Shown here one piece after another: positions 44,801 to 54,649 of a stretch of DNA of 64,000 nucleotides. Position 1 is the stretch's first letter; every line of letters begins with the position of its first letter. The notes under the pieces were generated by a model. That model saw only the letters and a program-made list of their open reading frames with translations, did no database searches and had not been told where the DNA came from. This DNA comes from Cercis canadensis (taxonomy: Eukaryota > Streptophyta > Magnoliopsida > Fabales > Fabaceae), in contig QAOA01007694.1 in the NCBI GenBank assembly GCA_003255065.1, positions 30,718 through 94,717 of the forward strand, written 5' to 3'. The position numbers and the translations under genes are program-made.

Positions 44801-46100
44801 ATACCTTCTCTCCAGTTGCCAAGATGACATCTGTTCGCCTCTTTCTCTCTATGGCTGCCATTCACCACTGGCCCCTTTATCAATTGGATATTAAAAATGC
44901 CTTTCTACATGGCGAATTGCAAGAGGAAGTTTATATGGAGCAACCTCCTGGATTTGTTGCTCAGGGGGAGTCTAGATTGGTGTGTTGACTTCGCCGATCT
45001 CTTTATGGACTTAAACAATTTGCACGGGCTTGGTTTGGGAGATTTAGTTCAGTTGTCCTACAGTTTGGTATGACTCGGAGTGAGGCTGATCATTCAGTCT
45101 TTTACTTTCACTCATCCCCTAACCGATGCATGTACTTGATTGTCTATGTGGATGACATTGTGATTACAGGGAATGATCAAGAAGGCATACAAAAACTCAA
45201 GCAACATCTATGCCAGCACTTTCAGACAAAAGATTTGGGCAAACTCAAGTATTTTCTGGGAATAGAAGTTGCTCAATCCCGAAAGGGTGTTACCATCTCA
45301 CAGCGAAAACATGCCTTGGATATATTGAAAGAAACATGTATGTCAAACTGCAAACCTGTGGAGACTCCAATGGATCCAAATGTCAAGCTCCTACCTGATC
45401 AGGGGGAGCCCTTATCAGATCCCAGTAGATATCGGAGACTTGTTGGGAAACTCAACTACCTTACAGTGACACGTCCTGATATTGCGTTCCCTATGAGTGT
45501 ACTTAGTCAATTTCTAAGTGCTCCGTGTGACAGTCATTGGGATGCAGTAGTTCGTATTTTAAAATACATCAAGAAGGCACCAGGTAAAGGCCTATTGGAT
45601 GAAAGTAGGGGACATACTCAGGTGGTTGGATATTCAGATGCTGACTGGGCAGGCTGTCCATACGATAGACGCTCAACCACTGGATATTGTGTATTTGTTG
45701 GGGGCAATCTAGTGTCATGGAAGAGCAAGAAACAATAGTTGTTGCTCTATCCACGGCTGAGGCAGAATACCGAGCCATGGCTAAAGCAACCTGTGAGCTC
45801 ATATGGCTGAAACAGTTACTTCAGGAGTTAAAATTCATGAAGATTCAACAGATGAAACTAATATGCGATAACCAAGCACCTCTCTACATTGCCTCCAATC
45901 CAGTCTTCCATGAAAGGACCAAACATATAGAGATTGACTGTCACTTTGTTAGACAGAAAATACTTTCAGGGGATATTGCTACTAGTTTTGTTAGATCAAA
46001 TGACCAGCTAGCAGACATATTCACTAAGTCTCTCGGAGGCCCTCGGGTTAACTACATTTGTAACAAGCTTGGAACATATAATATGTGTGCTCCAGCTTGA
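41860..46100 (+). pseudogene. Copia gag-pol polyprotein, one stop and one frameshift
   Basis: Starts [13 protein letters not shown] at 41860. Gag (residues ~1-300) has a UBN2-type capsid part ([17 protein letters not shown]) and the knuckle [18 protein letters not shown] near residue 251. Protease is near 336 ([13 protein letters not shown]). Integrase runs ~460-760: [17 protein letters not shown] zinc site, [24 protein letters not shown] and [10 protein letters not shown] for the first two catalytic Asp, and [13 protein letters not shown] starts ~910 ([40 protein letters not shown]), with YVDDIVITGN after the break. RNase H ends in HERTKHIEIDCHFVR and DIFTKSL. TGA at 44986 stands where Arg is usual. 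At about 45738 one base is lost and the frame moves to the one ending at 46100. Confidence 0.95.
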
Positions 46101-46107
46101 GGGGGAG

Positions 46108-46321
46108 TGTTAGAATATAGCTTGGAATATATAATATGTATGCTCCAACTTGAGGGGGAATGTTAGAATATTAGCTGTAAATACTGTAGTTATTATAGCA
46201 TATGTTTAGGCTTATAATTAGCTTATGATTAGGCCCATGATTAGGCCCGTTATTGCTGTACAGTTAGTATAAATAATAGATGTGAGAAGATAGTCTCATA
46301 ACCCTTTCCACTATTCTCATA
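46108..46321 (+). repeat. Copia (intron 5) 3' LTR
   Basis: 214 bp, ends TCTCATA (TA in place of CA). Contains the same internal polypurine/U3 junction at 46150-46175. Confidence 0.9.
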
Positions 46322-46326
46322 GCACA

Positions 46327-46834
46327 TATCTCCAGGTTGGTTCACTCAAGAGATGTTTGCAATAATTTTTATATTACTCACTATATGTGATGTTCTTGAA
46401 CTACCTTATATTTATGAGCTGTGTTATCTGAAACTTATAATATTTGCATTGCCATTCACAACTGTCAATGGATGATAGCAAATTCTACGGCTCTCCTCGT
46501 AAAGTTTATGGGATTTGCTTCAATTTCATTTTGATATATTCATCAGTACGTGCACTCATTAAGTAATAGCTTCCATTTTCCCCTTTTTCTTGTGGTTTTG
46601 TACATTTTTGTGAACTAGGATGAATTAGAGTCAGTATTTAGTCAATTATAACTTATATGTTGTGCTGAAATTTCAATTTAGTTGAGAAAGTGGGGGTAGA
46701 AGGTCCCCTGATCGCTTGGTCAAAGAGGCTCTGATACCATGTCAAGGAACCGTCTCTCCCAAAAGCTTAAGTTGTTAAGTGAATGCCTAGGAATAGTTTT
46801 ATATCTAACAAATTGCTACATAGATCAAATCCAA
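46327..46834. other. PTAC12 intron 5 remnant, with a truncated minus-strand LTR edge
   Basis: 46728-46739 reads GCTCTGATACCA, the reverse complement of a tRNA-iMet primer site. It is followed immediately by TGTCAAGGAACC, which could be the start of a minus-strand LTR cut at 46834 by the next Gypsy element. The rest is ordinary intron sequence. Confidence 0.5.
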
Positions 46835-47578
46835 TGATGTGAATCAGCTTGCTACACACCCTAACCCTAGGAGTGTTCATGATCCCTTGCTTGGAGTTGG
46901 AGGCCCGATGACTAGAAGCAGAGTTAAGCGAGTGAAAGAGGCATTGTTGAGCCTAGTCCAAGAGGTGCAAACCAAGGAGAGAGCAACTGGGCCGAGTTCA
47001 GAGTTGAGATGAATCATTTATTTGTCTATTGTGGAAGGTGCACATGGGCTAGCTTGGAGCCCAAGTTTGGAGCTTAATTGGGAGGAAACTTGAAGATCAA
47101 GGTTGAGCATTAACTCATGGATTAATGAGCCCAATTTGCATAGTCTAGAGATGAATCATGGGCCTTATCTTGTTAGGACCAATAACTATGTTTAATTTAA
47201 TTGATTTTAATTAGTTTTTATTTTTGGGCCTTTATGATTATGGGCCAAAACGTTTAATTAGTTTAAATTCGTTTTTTATGTTTCGGGCCTTTATGTCTAT
47301 GGGCCAAAATAGGTATTAGGGTTTTGTTAACATTCCTAAGGATTCGTTTTAAGCTTGTAGCCTCCTAGCCGAATTCCTATATAAAGGATTTGTTTAGGTC
47401 TTGGCAAGACAGTTTTGAGATTAATATTATTCAGTTTATGAATTATTGAGTTTCTCTGGATTGAGAGCTTCCCTGTTGTTCTTGGGCAAAGAACCAAACC
47501 TGAACGTACCAAGAATCCTTCCTTGTTAAGGGTTCACCCTATAGAGATAACCAAGGTCATCCCACAATTTGGTATCCA
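46835..47578 (+). repeat. Gypsy (intron 5) 5' LTR
   Basis: 744 bp, collinear with 53026-53769. It includes the coding-derived stretch PMTRSR.KRVKEALL near 46906-46950, because the pol frame ends inside the LTR. Confidence 0.88.
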
Positions 47579-47620
47579 AGCACTTCGTTCTGATCCTTCA
47601 GGTGATGAGAATGCATTAGT

Positions 47621-47632
47621 TGGTATCAGAGC
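47621..47632 (+). other. Primer-binding site (tRNA-Met type), displaced
   Basis: TGGTATCAGAGC, read directly, downstream of the left LTR. Confidence 0.75.
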
Positions 47633-47650
47633 TTTGGCTCCTTGGAGTTT

Positions 47651-48022
47651 TGATGAGCTGCCGAGGCTCCTCAAATTACTTAATGTTTAAGGTCGGTTAC
47701 CTAGCTATTTGCAGCATAGGACAGCCCTAAGTCGAACCTAAGGATTGTTCTATTTAGTGAATCATATTAAGAAGCATGTAAATAGAGGGGTTTTGTTGGT
47801 TTATGTGATTAACGAAAATTAATTATCAGTGATAGAGTTTAAGAGAAAGCAACCAATCCAAGCCTTAACTGATTCTGATTTTAGTTCATCTTTGATTTCT
47901 AATGATCCATTCAATTATTAACCATGTTCTTGGCCTTTAAAACATATCAAGAAGCCTCTCAATGTTCTATGGATTCCACTGGTTAAGCAACCAGAATTCG
48001 GTTTTAACTAAGACCAAATGAA
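47651..48022 (-). mobile_element. Partial LTR of the TGATGAGC family, cut at an ambiguous base
   Basis: Opens TGATGAGCTGCCGAGGCTCC, the minus-strand form of the end of the 29668-31099 LTR. It stays collinear with that copy until the n at 48023, where the match stops. About 1 kb of the LTR is missing, probably lost in the assembly join. 48024-48531 is gag leader DNA without a gene. Confidence 0.85.
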
Positions 48023-48531
48023 NAAAAAAAAAAGGGCAAAAAATAACCCTAAAATGAGATAGAGCTGTTTTGACCCCTAAAACAGTGGAATTTGGCTAAA
48101 ATCACACAACGCGCATTGTTGTAATGCTTTTTGCTCAAAAGGCTATTTCCACTTGAAAAAGTGTACTCTTTTGTTCAAAATAGACACTATTGACTTTCTG
48201 GTCAACACGAGATCCAACTGAAACAAAAAAAAAATAGGGGAAATTGTGCTAAGCTGAAATAAAAAAGGAATTGTGGACTTGTTAAACCTAAAAGACTCTT
48301 AAATCAAAACTTTCTTGGGTCGCCGTCAATTCTATGCTGTTCCAACCGGCACCCTTGTTCATGTTCATTCGAGTCCTGGTCATTGTCTTGGAGTCTTGTT
48401 TGGCTTTCTTGTCATTTTTTTTATCACATTTTTCTCCTTGATAAGTTCTTGGCAGGTTCTTGTTTAAGGGCTTCTAAGGGAATTTGAGTGGAAAAAAGCA
48501 AGAGTGGTGAGCATTATCTGGAAAAAGCCAA

Positions 48532-49560
48532 TTGAGTGTAAACACGAATGAAACATGTGAGGTGAGTGTGTGCAACATGGATCAGGAAGAACCATTCACC
48601 CAAAGTCATATGGATGCATATATGAAAGCAATTAAGGACCAAATTGCAGCATTGAGAATGGGCACTGAGGACATATTAGAGAGATTAGAAAACCTAGTTT
48701 CACCTAAGGCAAAAACTAAAACAATTAGACCCTTTCGGTATTCTGAGGAGGAGGAAGAAGACTATTCTGAGGGTGAAATCGAGAACAGAAGAGAGAGGAG
48801 GGCAACCTCTCGTCGTGATAATAACCTGGGTAGTATAAAAATGAAAATTCCTACCTTTCAAGGTAAAAGTGATCTTGAACTTTACCTAGATTGGGAGAGG
48901 AAGGTGGAACATATTTTTGAGTGCAATGAATATTCTGAAGAAAAGAAAGTGAAGCTGGCAGTAGTTGAATTCACTGATTATGCTAGTATTTGGTGGGATC
49001 AGCTAGTGATTAACAGACGTAGAGATAATGAGAGACCTATTCGGTCATGGGCTAATATGAGAGCAGTGATGAGGAAACGGTTTGTACCTAGACATTACTA
49101 TAGAGATTGTTTCAAGAAACTACAAGATTTGAAACAGGGATCTATGAGTGTAGCTGAGTACAACAGTGAGATGGAGATAGCCATGATGAGGGCTAATATT
49201 GATGAGAACCATGAGGCAACCATGACACGGTTTATTAGTGGCTTGAAGCGAGAGATTGCTGAAGTGGTGGAGATGAGTCACTATGTAGAGATGGAGGACT
49301 TGGTGCATAAAACCGAGCATGTAGAGCGATAGTTGAAGGCTAGAGCAGCTTCTAGATTCGGTGTGCTTTCTAGAACTTCAAACTGGAAACCAAATTGGAA
49401 GGATAATCTTAACACAGCTCCAAAGCTGAGAGAAGACACGAGACCAAGGCCTACGGGTTCTACTCCTACTCCTCAAGGTAAAGCTGAATATAACTATTCT
49501 TCTTAGTCACGTGACATCAAGTGCTACAGGTGTCAAGGGCGCGGGCATATATCTTCTGAA
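48532..49560 (+). pseudogene. Gypsy (intron 5) gag
   Basis: The first good ATG is 48577 (MDQEEPFTQSHMDAYMK); the frame is open from 48532. An acidic stretch (SEEEEEDYSEGE) is followed by the Retrotrans_gag domain (KIPTFQGKSDLELYLDWERK, IWWDQLVINRRRDNE, RKRFVPRHYYRDCFKKLQ, MTRFISGLKREIAEVVEM). The CCHC knuckle is CYRCQGRGHISSEC (about 49519-49560). TAG at 49330 and at 49504 stand at positions where the reading around them suggests Gln. Confidence 0.92.
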
Positions 49561-50492
49561 TGTCTAAATAAAAGAAAATTTGTTTTGCTTGCTACTGGAG
49601 AGTATGATAGTGAGGAAGAGCCTATTGTTACACCCAGTTGTGAAGACATGCCACCCTTGGAAGATGCTAGTGACGTGGAGGGTATTGATGACTCTCTTCC
49701 AGATCAGTATTTGATGGTGTCTAGGCGTGTGCTCAACATGCAACCGAGGGCAAATGACATCGAAGAGCACTGATAGCATATCTTTCAAAATCAATGCTTG
49801 GTGGGAGACAAGGTATGTAGGCGTTATTATTGACAGTGATCTTGTACTAATGTTGCTAGTACCTTGGCAGTAAAGAAGTTGGGTTTACCTACTATTCCAT
49901 ATTCCACGCCTTATAGGCTACGATGGTTGAATATAGAGGAGATTTATGGGTAAACAAGCAGGTTCGGATTGCATTTTCTTTTAGCACTTTTAAAGATGAA
50001 GTGTTGTGTGATGTGGTGCCCATGCATGCTTGTCACATCTTGTTAGGGTGTCCATGGCAGTTTGATAGGCGAGTGAAGTATGACGGATACAACAACACTT
50101 ACACTATTTACAAGAATAACAAGGCTACTTTGTTAAAACCCTTAAAACCTGCTCTTGCATATGCAAATCAAGCAAAGATTACAAAAGAATGTAAAGAGAT
50201 AGAAGAAAAAGCAGTCAAAGAAAAAGAGGTTGAGAGAGAAAAAGAAAAAAGTAAGGACAAAAAGAGTGAGAGAAGACAAAAAGTGAGTGCTTTTGCACAA
50301 AAGAGTGAGGTAAAGAGTGTTCTGTTGTCTAGGCCGAACCTTCTTGTACTTATGTACAAGGATGTTTATTTTACTAACTCTCTTATCCCTTCTCTGCCTA
50401 GTGTGGTTGTTTCTTTGATGCAGGAATTTGTTGATCTTTTCCCTGAAGAGATACCACATGGTTTGCCTCCCTTGAGGGGCATAGAGCACTAG
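49561..50492 (+). pseudogene. Gypsy (intron 5) protease and linker
   Basis: The frame from 49923 gives FKDEVLCDVVPMHACHILLG and CPWQFDRRVKYDGYNNTYTI, the second half of a Gypsy retropepsin. A Lys/Glu-rich linker (about 50190-50300) follows, then EFVDLFPEEIPHGLPPLRGI leading into RT. The first protease half, with the catalytic Asp, falls in 49800-49920 and is scrambled by frameshifts. TAG at 50490 ends the frame. Confidence 0.85.
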
Positions 50493-50510
50493 ATTGACTT
50501 TGTTCCTAAA

Positions 50511-51275
50511 TTGACTATCCCTAATAGACCAGCCTACCGAGCTAATCCTGAAGAGACAAAGGAAATTCAAAGAAAAGTGGATGAGCTAGTACAAAAGGGA
50601 TTCGTGAAGGAAAGTCTAAGCCTGTGTTCAGTTCTAGTTATCTTGGTGCCAAAGAAAGATGGGACATGGCGCATGTGTGTGGATTGCGGAGCCATCAACC
50701 AAATCACAGTTAAGTATAGACATCATATCCCTAGATTAGATGACATGCTTGATGAGTTGTATGGTTCTAGTGTCTTTTCTAAGATACATTTAAAGAATGG
50801 ATACTACCAAATTCACATGAAAGGAGATGAATGGAAAACTGCCTTTAAAACAAAATATGGTTTGTATGAGTGGTTAGTAATATCTTTCGGTTTAACTAAT
50901 GCACCTAGCACTTTCATGAGACTAATGAACCATGTTTTACGTGTCTTTATTGGAAAATTTATGGTGGTTTATTTTGATGATATCCTCATTTATAGCAAAA
51001 CCCTAGATGATCATGTGTCACATTTGCATGTTGTCTTTATTGCTTTGAGAGACCATAAATTGTATGCCAATTTCAAGAAGTGTGCATTTTGTTCGGATTC
51101 TGTTATATTTCTTGGGTTTGTTGTAAGTTCTAAGGGTATTAGCATAGATGAGGAAAAAGTTAAAGCAATCCGAGATTGGCCTACACCGAAGAATGCGAAT
51201 AAAGTGAGATCTTTCCATGGCTTAGCTAGTTTTTATAGGCGGTTTGTAAGAAATTTCAGCACCAAAATGAACTAG
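50511..51275 (+). pseudogene. Gypsy (intron 5) reverse transcriptase, catalytic Asp altered
   Basis: Motifs in order: [80 protein letters not shown] and [12 protein letters not shown]. In motif A the family has Asp (FSKID) as a metal-binding catalytic residue; here CAT gives His. The FDD active-site pair is kept. The frame ends with a stop at 51273 near STKMN. Confidence 0.93.
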
Positions 51276-51286
51276 TTAAGAAAAAC

Positions 51287-51730
51287 ATGAGCTTTAAGTG
51301 GGGAGAGGAACAAGAGAGGGCGTTTACCACTTTGAAGGAAATTTTAACTAGTGCTCCTCTTTTATGTTTGCCTAAATTTGATAGAGCTTTTGAGATTGAA
51401 TGTGATGCTTCAGGTATTGGAATATGGGCTATTTTGATGCAGGATTCCAAGCCTATTGCATATTTCAGTGAGAAGCTTAATAGGGCAGCATTAAATTATC
51501 CTACTTATGACAAAGAGCTTTATGCGCTAGTGAGGACTCTCCAAACAAGGCAGCACTATCTATGACCTCGGGAATTCATCATTCATTCAGATCATGAGAG
51601 CTTGAAGTATCTAAAATCCCAAGGTAAGTTAAATAAGAGACATGCCAAATGGTTAGAGTTCATTGAGACGTTCCCCTATGTTATTAAATATAAAGCTGGA
51701 AAGGAGAATGTCGTTGCTGATACCTTGTCT
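51287..51730 (+). pseudogene. Gypsy (intron 5) RNase H
   Basis: [38 protein letters not shown] (first catalytic Asp), [20 protein letters not shown], then TGA at 51563 where Trp is usual, [19 protein letters not shown], and [15 protein letters not shown]. Confidence 0.92.
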
Positions 51731-53203
51731 AGAAGGTATACTTTAATTACTTCTTTGCATGCTAAGCTATTAGGTTTTGAGCTTATCAAAGACTTGTATG
51801 AAACTGATTCTGATTTCGGTCAGCTATGGATTGCTTGTGCTAAGTATGCTAGTGGTGATTATTATAGGTATGATGGCTACTTGTTTAAAAAAGATAAATT
51901 ATGTGTGCCTGCATGTTCTATACGTGATTTGCTTGTTAGAGAGACTCATGGTGGTGGCCTAATTGGGCACTTTGGTGTTAAAAAGACTTTGAAAATTTTG
52001 CATGAACACTTTTATTGGCCTCACATGAAGCATGACATGATTTTTGTTTGTGAAAAGTGTATTACTTGTAAAAAGGCCAAGTCCAAAGTTATGCCACATG
52101 GACTTTATACACCATTGCCTATACCTAGTCAGCCTTGAGTTGATATTTCTATGGATTTTGTGCTAGGGTTGTCAAGGTCACAAAGTGGAAAGGATAGTAT
52201 CTTTGTGGTTGTTGATAGGTTTAGCAAGATGACTCATTTTATTGCTTGTGCTAAAACTAATGATGCACCACACATTGCTAACTTGTTCTTTAAAGAAATA
52301 GTGTGCTTGCATGGTTTACCTAGGAAAATAGTGAGTGATAGAGATGTGAAGTTCCTAAGTCACTTTTGGCGAACCCTATGGGGTCGATTAGGGACTAAGC
52401 TTCTGTTTTCTACAGTTGCACATCCTCAGACGGATGGGCAAATTGAGGTTGTTAATAGAACACTTGCTATTATATTGCATGCTATTATGCAAAAGAATCT
52501 TAAGCGTTGGGAACACTCTTTGCCGCATGTTGAGTTTGCTTATAATCGCACTATACACTCTACTACTTCTTATTCCCCTTTTGAGATTGTTTATGGATTT
52601 AATCCTTTAACTCCCTTGGATATTTTACCTTTGCCTACTAATGAGTTTGCTAATCTTGATGGTAAGTAAAAGGAAAATTTTGTTAGAGGCTTGCATTCAA
52701 AGGTTCGGGCTAATATTGAGAAGAAGAATGAGGAGTATGCTAGGCAAGCCAACAAGGGCCGAACTATGGTAGTATTCGAACCAGGTGATTGGGTTTGGGT
52801 ACACCTTAAGAAGGGACGGTTTCCTACCCAATGGAAATCAAAGTTGCATCCTCGAGGAGATGGGCCATTTGAGGTCCTTGAGCGAATTAATGACAATGCC
52901 TACAAAATTAATCTTCCTAGTGAGTATGGCGATGTTAGTGCTACTTTTAATGTTGCTGACTTAACTTTATTTGATGTAGGTGATGATTCATATTCGAGGA
53001 CGAATCCTTCTGAGGAGGGAGGAAATGATGCGAATCAACCTGCTACATGCCCTAACCCTAGGAGTGTTCATGATCCCTTGCTTGGAGTTGGAGGCCCGAT
53101 GACTAGAAGCAGAGCTAAGCGAGTGAAAGAGGCGTTGTTGAGCCTAGTCCAAGAGGTGCAGACCAAGGAAAGAGCGGCTGGGCCGAGTTCAAAGTTGAGA
53201 TGA
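51731..53203 (+). pseudogene. Gypsy (intron 5) integrase, C-terminus running into the 3' LTR
   Basis: The zinc-binding HHCC part is [20 protein letters not shown] with [12 protein letters not shown]. The DDE core is [20 protein letters not shown] (Asp), [12 protein letters not shown] (Asp) and [14 protein letters not shown] (Glu). The C-terminus is GPFEVLERINDNAYKINLPS. Stops are at 52136 (Trp usual) and 52667 (a Gln-type position). The last frame (52691-53203) passes the LTR start at 53026 and ends MTRSRAKRVKEALLSLVQEV plus a short tail inside the LTR. No clear chromodomain is visible. Confidence 0.92.
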
Positions 53204-53769
53204 ATCACTTATCTGTCTCTTTTAAAAGGTGCACATGAGCCAGCTTGGAGCCTAAGTTTGGAGCTTGATTGGGAGGAAACTTGAAGATCAAGTTTGGGCA
53301 TTAACTCATGGATTAATGAGCCCAATTTGCATAATCTAGAGATGCATCATGAGGCTTATCTTGTTAGGACCAATAACTATGTTTAATTTAATTAGTCTTA
53401 ATTAGTTTTTATTTTTGGGCCTTTATGATTATGGGCCAAAACGTTTAATTAGTTTAAATTCGTTTTTTATGTTTTGGGCCTTTATGTCTATGGGCCAAAA
53501 TGGGTATTAGGGTTTTGTTAACATTCCTAAGGATTCTTTTTAAGCTTGTAGCCTCCTAGCCGAATTCCTATATAAAGGATTCGTTTAGGTCTTGGCAAGA
53601 CAATTTTGAGATTAATATTATTCAGTTTCTGAATTATTGAGTTTCTCTGAATTGAGAGCTTCCCTATTGTTCTTGGGCAAAAAGCCAAACCTGAACTTAC
53701 CAAGGATCCTTCATTGTTAAGGGTTCACCCTATTAAGATAACCAAGGTCATCCCACATTTTGGTATCCA
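53026..53769 (+). repeat. Gypsy (intron 5) 3' LTR
   Basis: 744 bp, preceded by the GAGGAGGGAGGAAA polypurine tract. Very similar to the left LTR. Confidence 0.9.
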
Positions 53770-54311
53770 GGCTGCCATCTGGGTTTATTTTCCATTAGTG
53801 GCACTTCAGACCTTAAACAAAATCCAACCTATAAATATTTAAGTGGAGTTTTTGTATGGGTATTATGTACAATTAACTGGAAAGTCACTACATTTCACTA
53901 ATTGTGATATATTGGTTCTAAGATTTCTTATTACCTCATTCTTCCTCTTTAACTTATGGTCGAAGACAATTCTACTAGTAGGTTTAAAAGATGGAACATT
54001 AGATGCTGAATTCTGCANTCACCCTATTAAGATAACCAAGGTCATCCCACATTTTGGTATCCAGGCTGCCATCTGGGTTTATTTTCCATTAGTGGTACTT
54101 CAGACCTTAAACAAAATCCAACCTATAAATCTTTAAGTGGAGTTTTTGTATGGGTATTATGTACAATTAACTGGAAAGTCACTACATTTCACTAATTGTG
54201 ATATATTGGTTCTAAGATTTCTTATTACCTCACTCTTCCTCTTTAACTTATGGTCGAAGACAATTCTACTAGTAGGTTTAAAAGATGGAACATTAGATGC
54301 TAAATTCTGCA
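53725..54311. repeat. 293-bp direct duplication joined by an n (probable assembly artefact)
   Basis: 53725-54017 and 54019-54311 are the same length and nearly identical (both start TCACCCTATTAAGATAACC and end in AATTCTGCA). They are separated only by n at 54018. The first copy includes the end of the Gypsy LTR. This is the pattern of two overlapping contig ends joined without merging. Confidence 0.9.
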
Positions 54312-54649
54312 TCTACTAATTGTTACAAGATAGCTCCTGCTTGTTGCTTTTATTAGGATAATCCTCAGCTTATTGCTTTCAAGAGATAAAATAAAGGACT
54401 GCATAAGCCAACTTATTTTTCATGTTTCTGGTTTTGAGTTTGACATTTATCTTTCATGTAGACATGTAGTTATGGTGGCTAATTTTGTTGTGAAATCTCT
54501 AGACATGTTTGTTTCTTCTTCTTTCCTTTCCAGTGATTGTTGAATTATTCTATTTTCAGATTTGTAAGGGAAGTATGGAATTTTTAATGACATATGTGGT
54601 TATTTGTCTTTATCATAAGTACTTAACTTCTTTCCCTTAATATGATCAG

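Larger units (their letters stand above)
41201..46321 (+). mobile_element. Nearly intact Copia element with ~0.2-kb LTRs in PTAC12 intron 5
   Basis: GCACA flanks both ends (41196-41200 and 46322-46326). LTRs are 41201-41402 and 46108-46321, both opening TGTTAGAATATAGC; the right one has a 12-bp extra GCCCATGATTAG unit. The primer site TGGTATCAGAGC follows the left LTR directly (41403-41414), and a GAGGGGGAG polypurine tract precedes the right one. One gag-pol frame runs 41860-45738 with a single stop at 44986, and a frameshift at about 45738 leads to the RNase H end. High LTR similarity and few lesions suggest it is among the youngest insertions here. Confidence 0.95.
46835..53769 (+). mobile_element. 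Gypsy (Ty3-type) LTR retrotransposon in PTAC12 intron 5
   Basis: Paired 744-bp LTRs run 46835-47578 and 53026-53769, both opening TGATG.GAATCA and ending GGTATCCA, with a TATATAAAGG box. A GAGGAGGGAGGAAA polypurine tract precedes the right LTR. Order gag, protease, RT, RNase H, integrase on the plus strand is the Ty3/Gypsy order. The primer-like TGGTATCAGAGC is at 47621-47632, unusually 42 bp beyond the shared LTR end, so the left LTR may really extend to about 47615 with the right one truncated. No exact duplication is found, although ATCCA occurs at both edges. A partial solo-LTR copy (47651-48022) interrupts the leader. Many stops. Confidence 0.9.

Noticed and set aside
53843..54319. Two near-identical plus-strand frames (MEFLYGYYVQLTGK...)
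   Set aside because: Both come from the 293-bp duplicated contig overlap; no homology recognised and one runs across the n.
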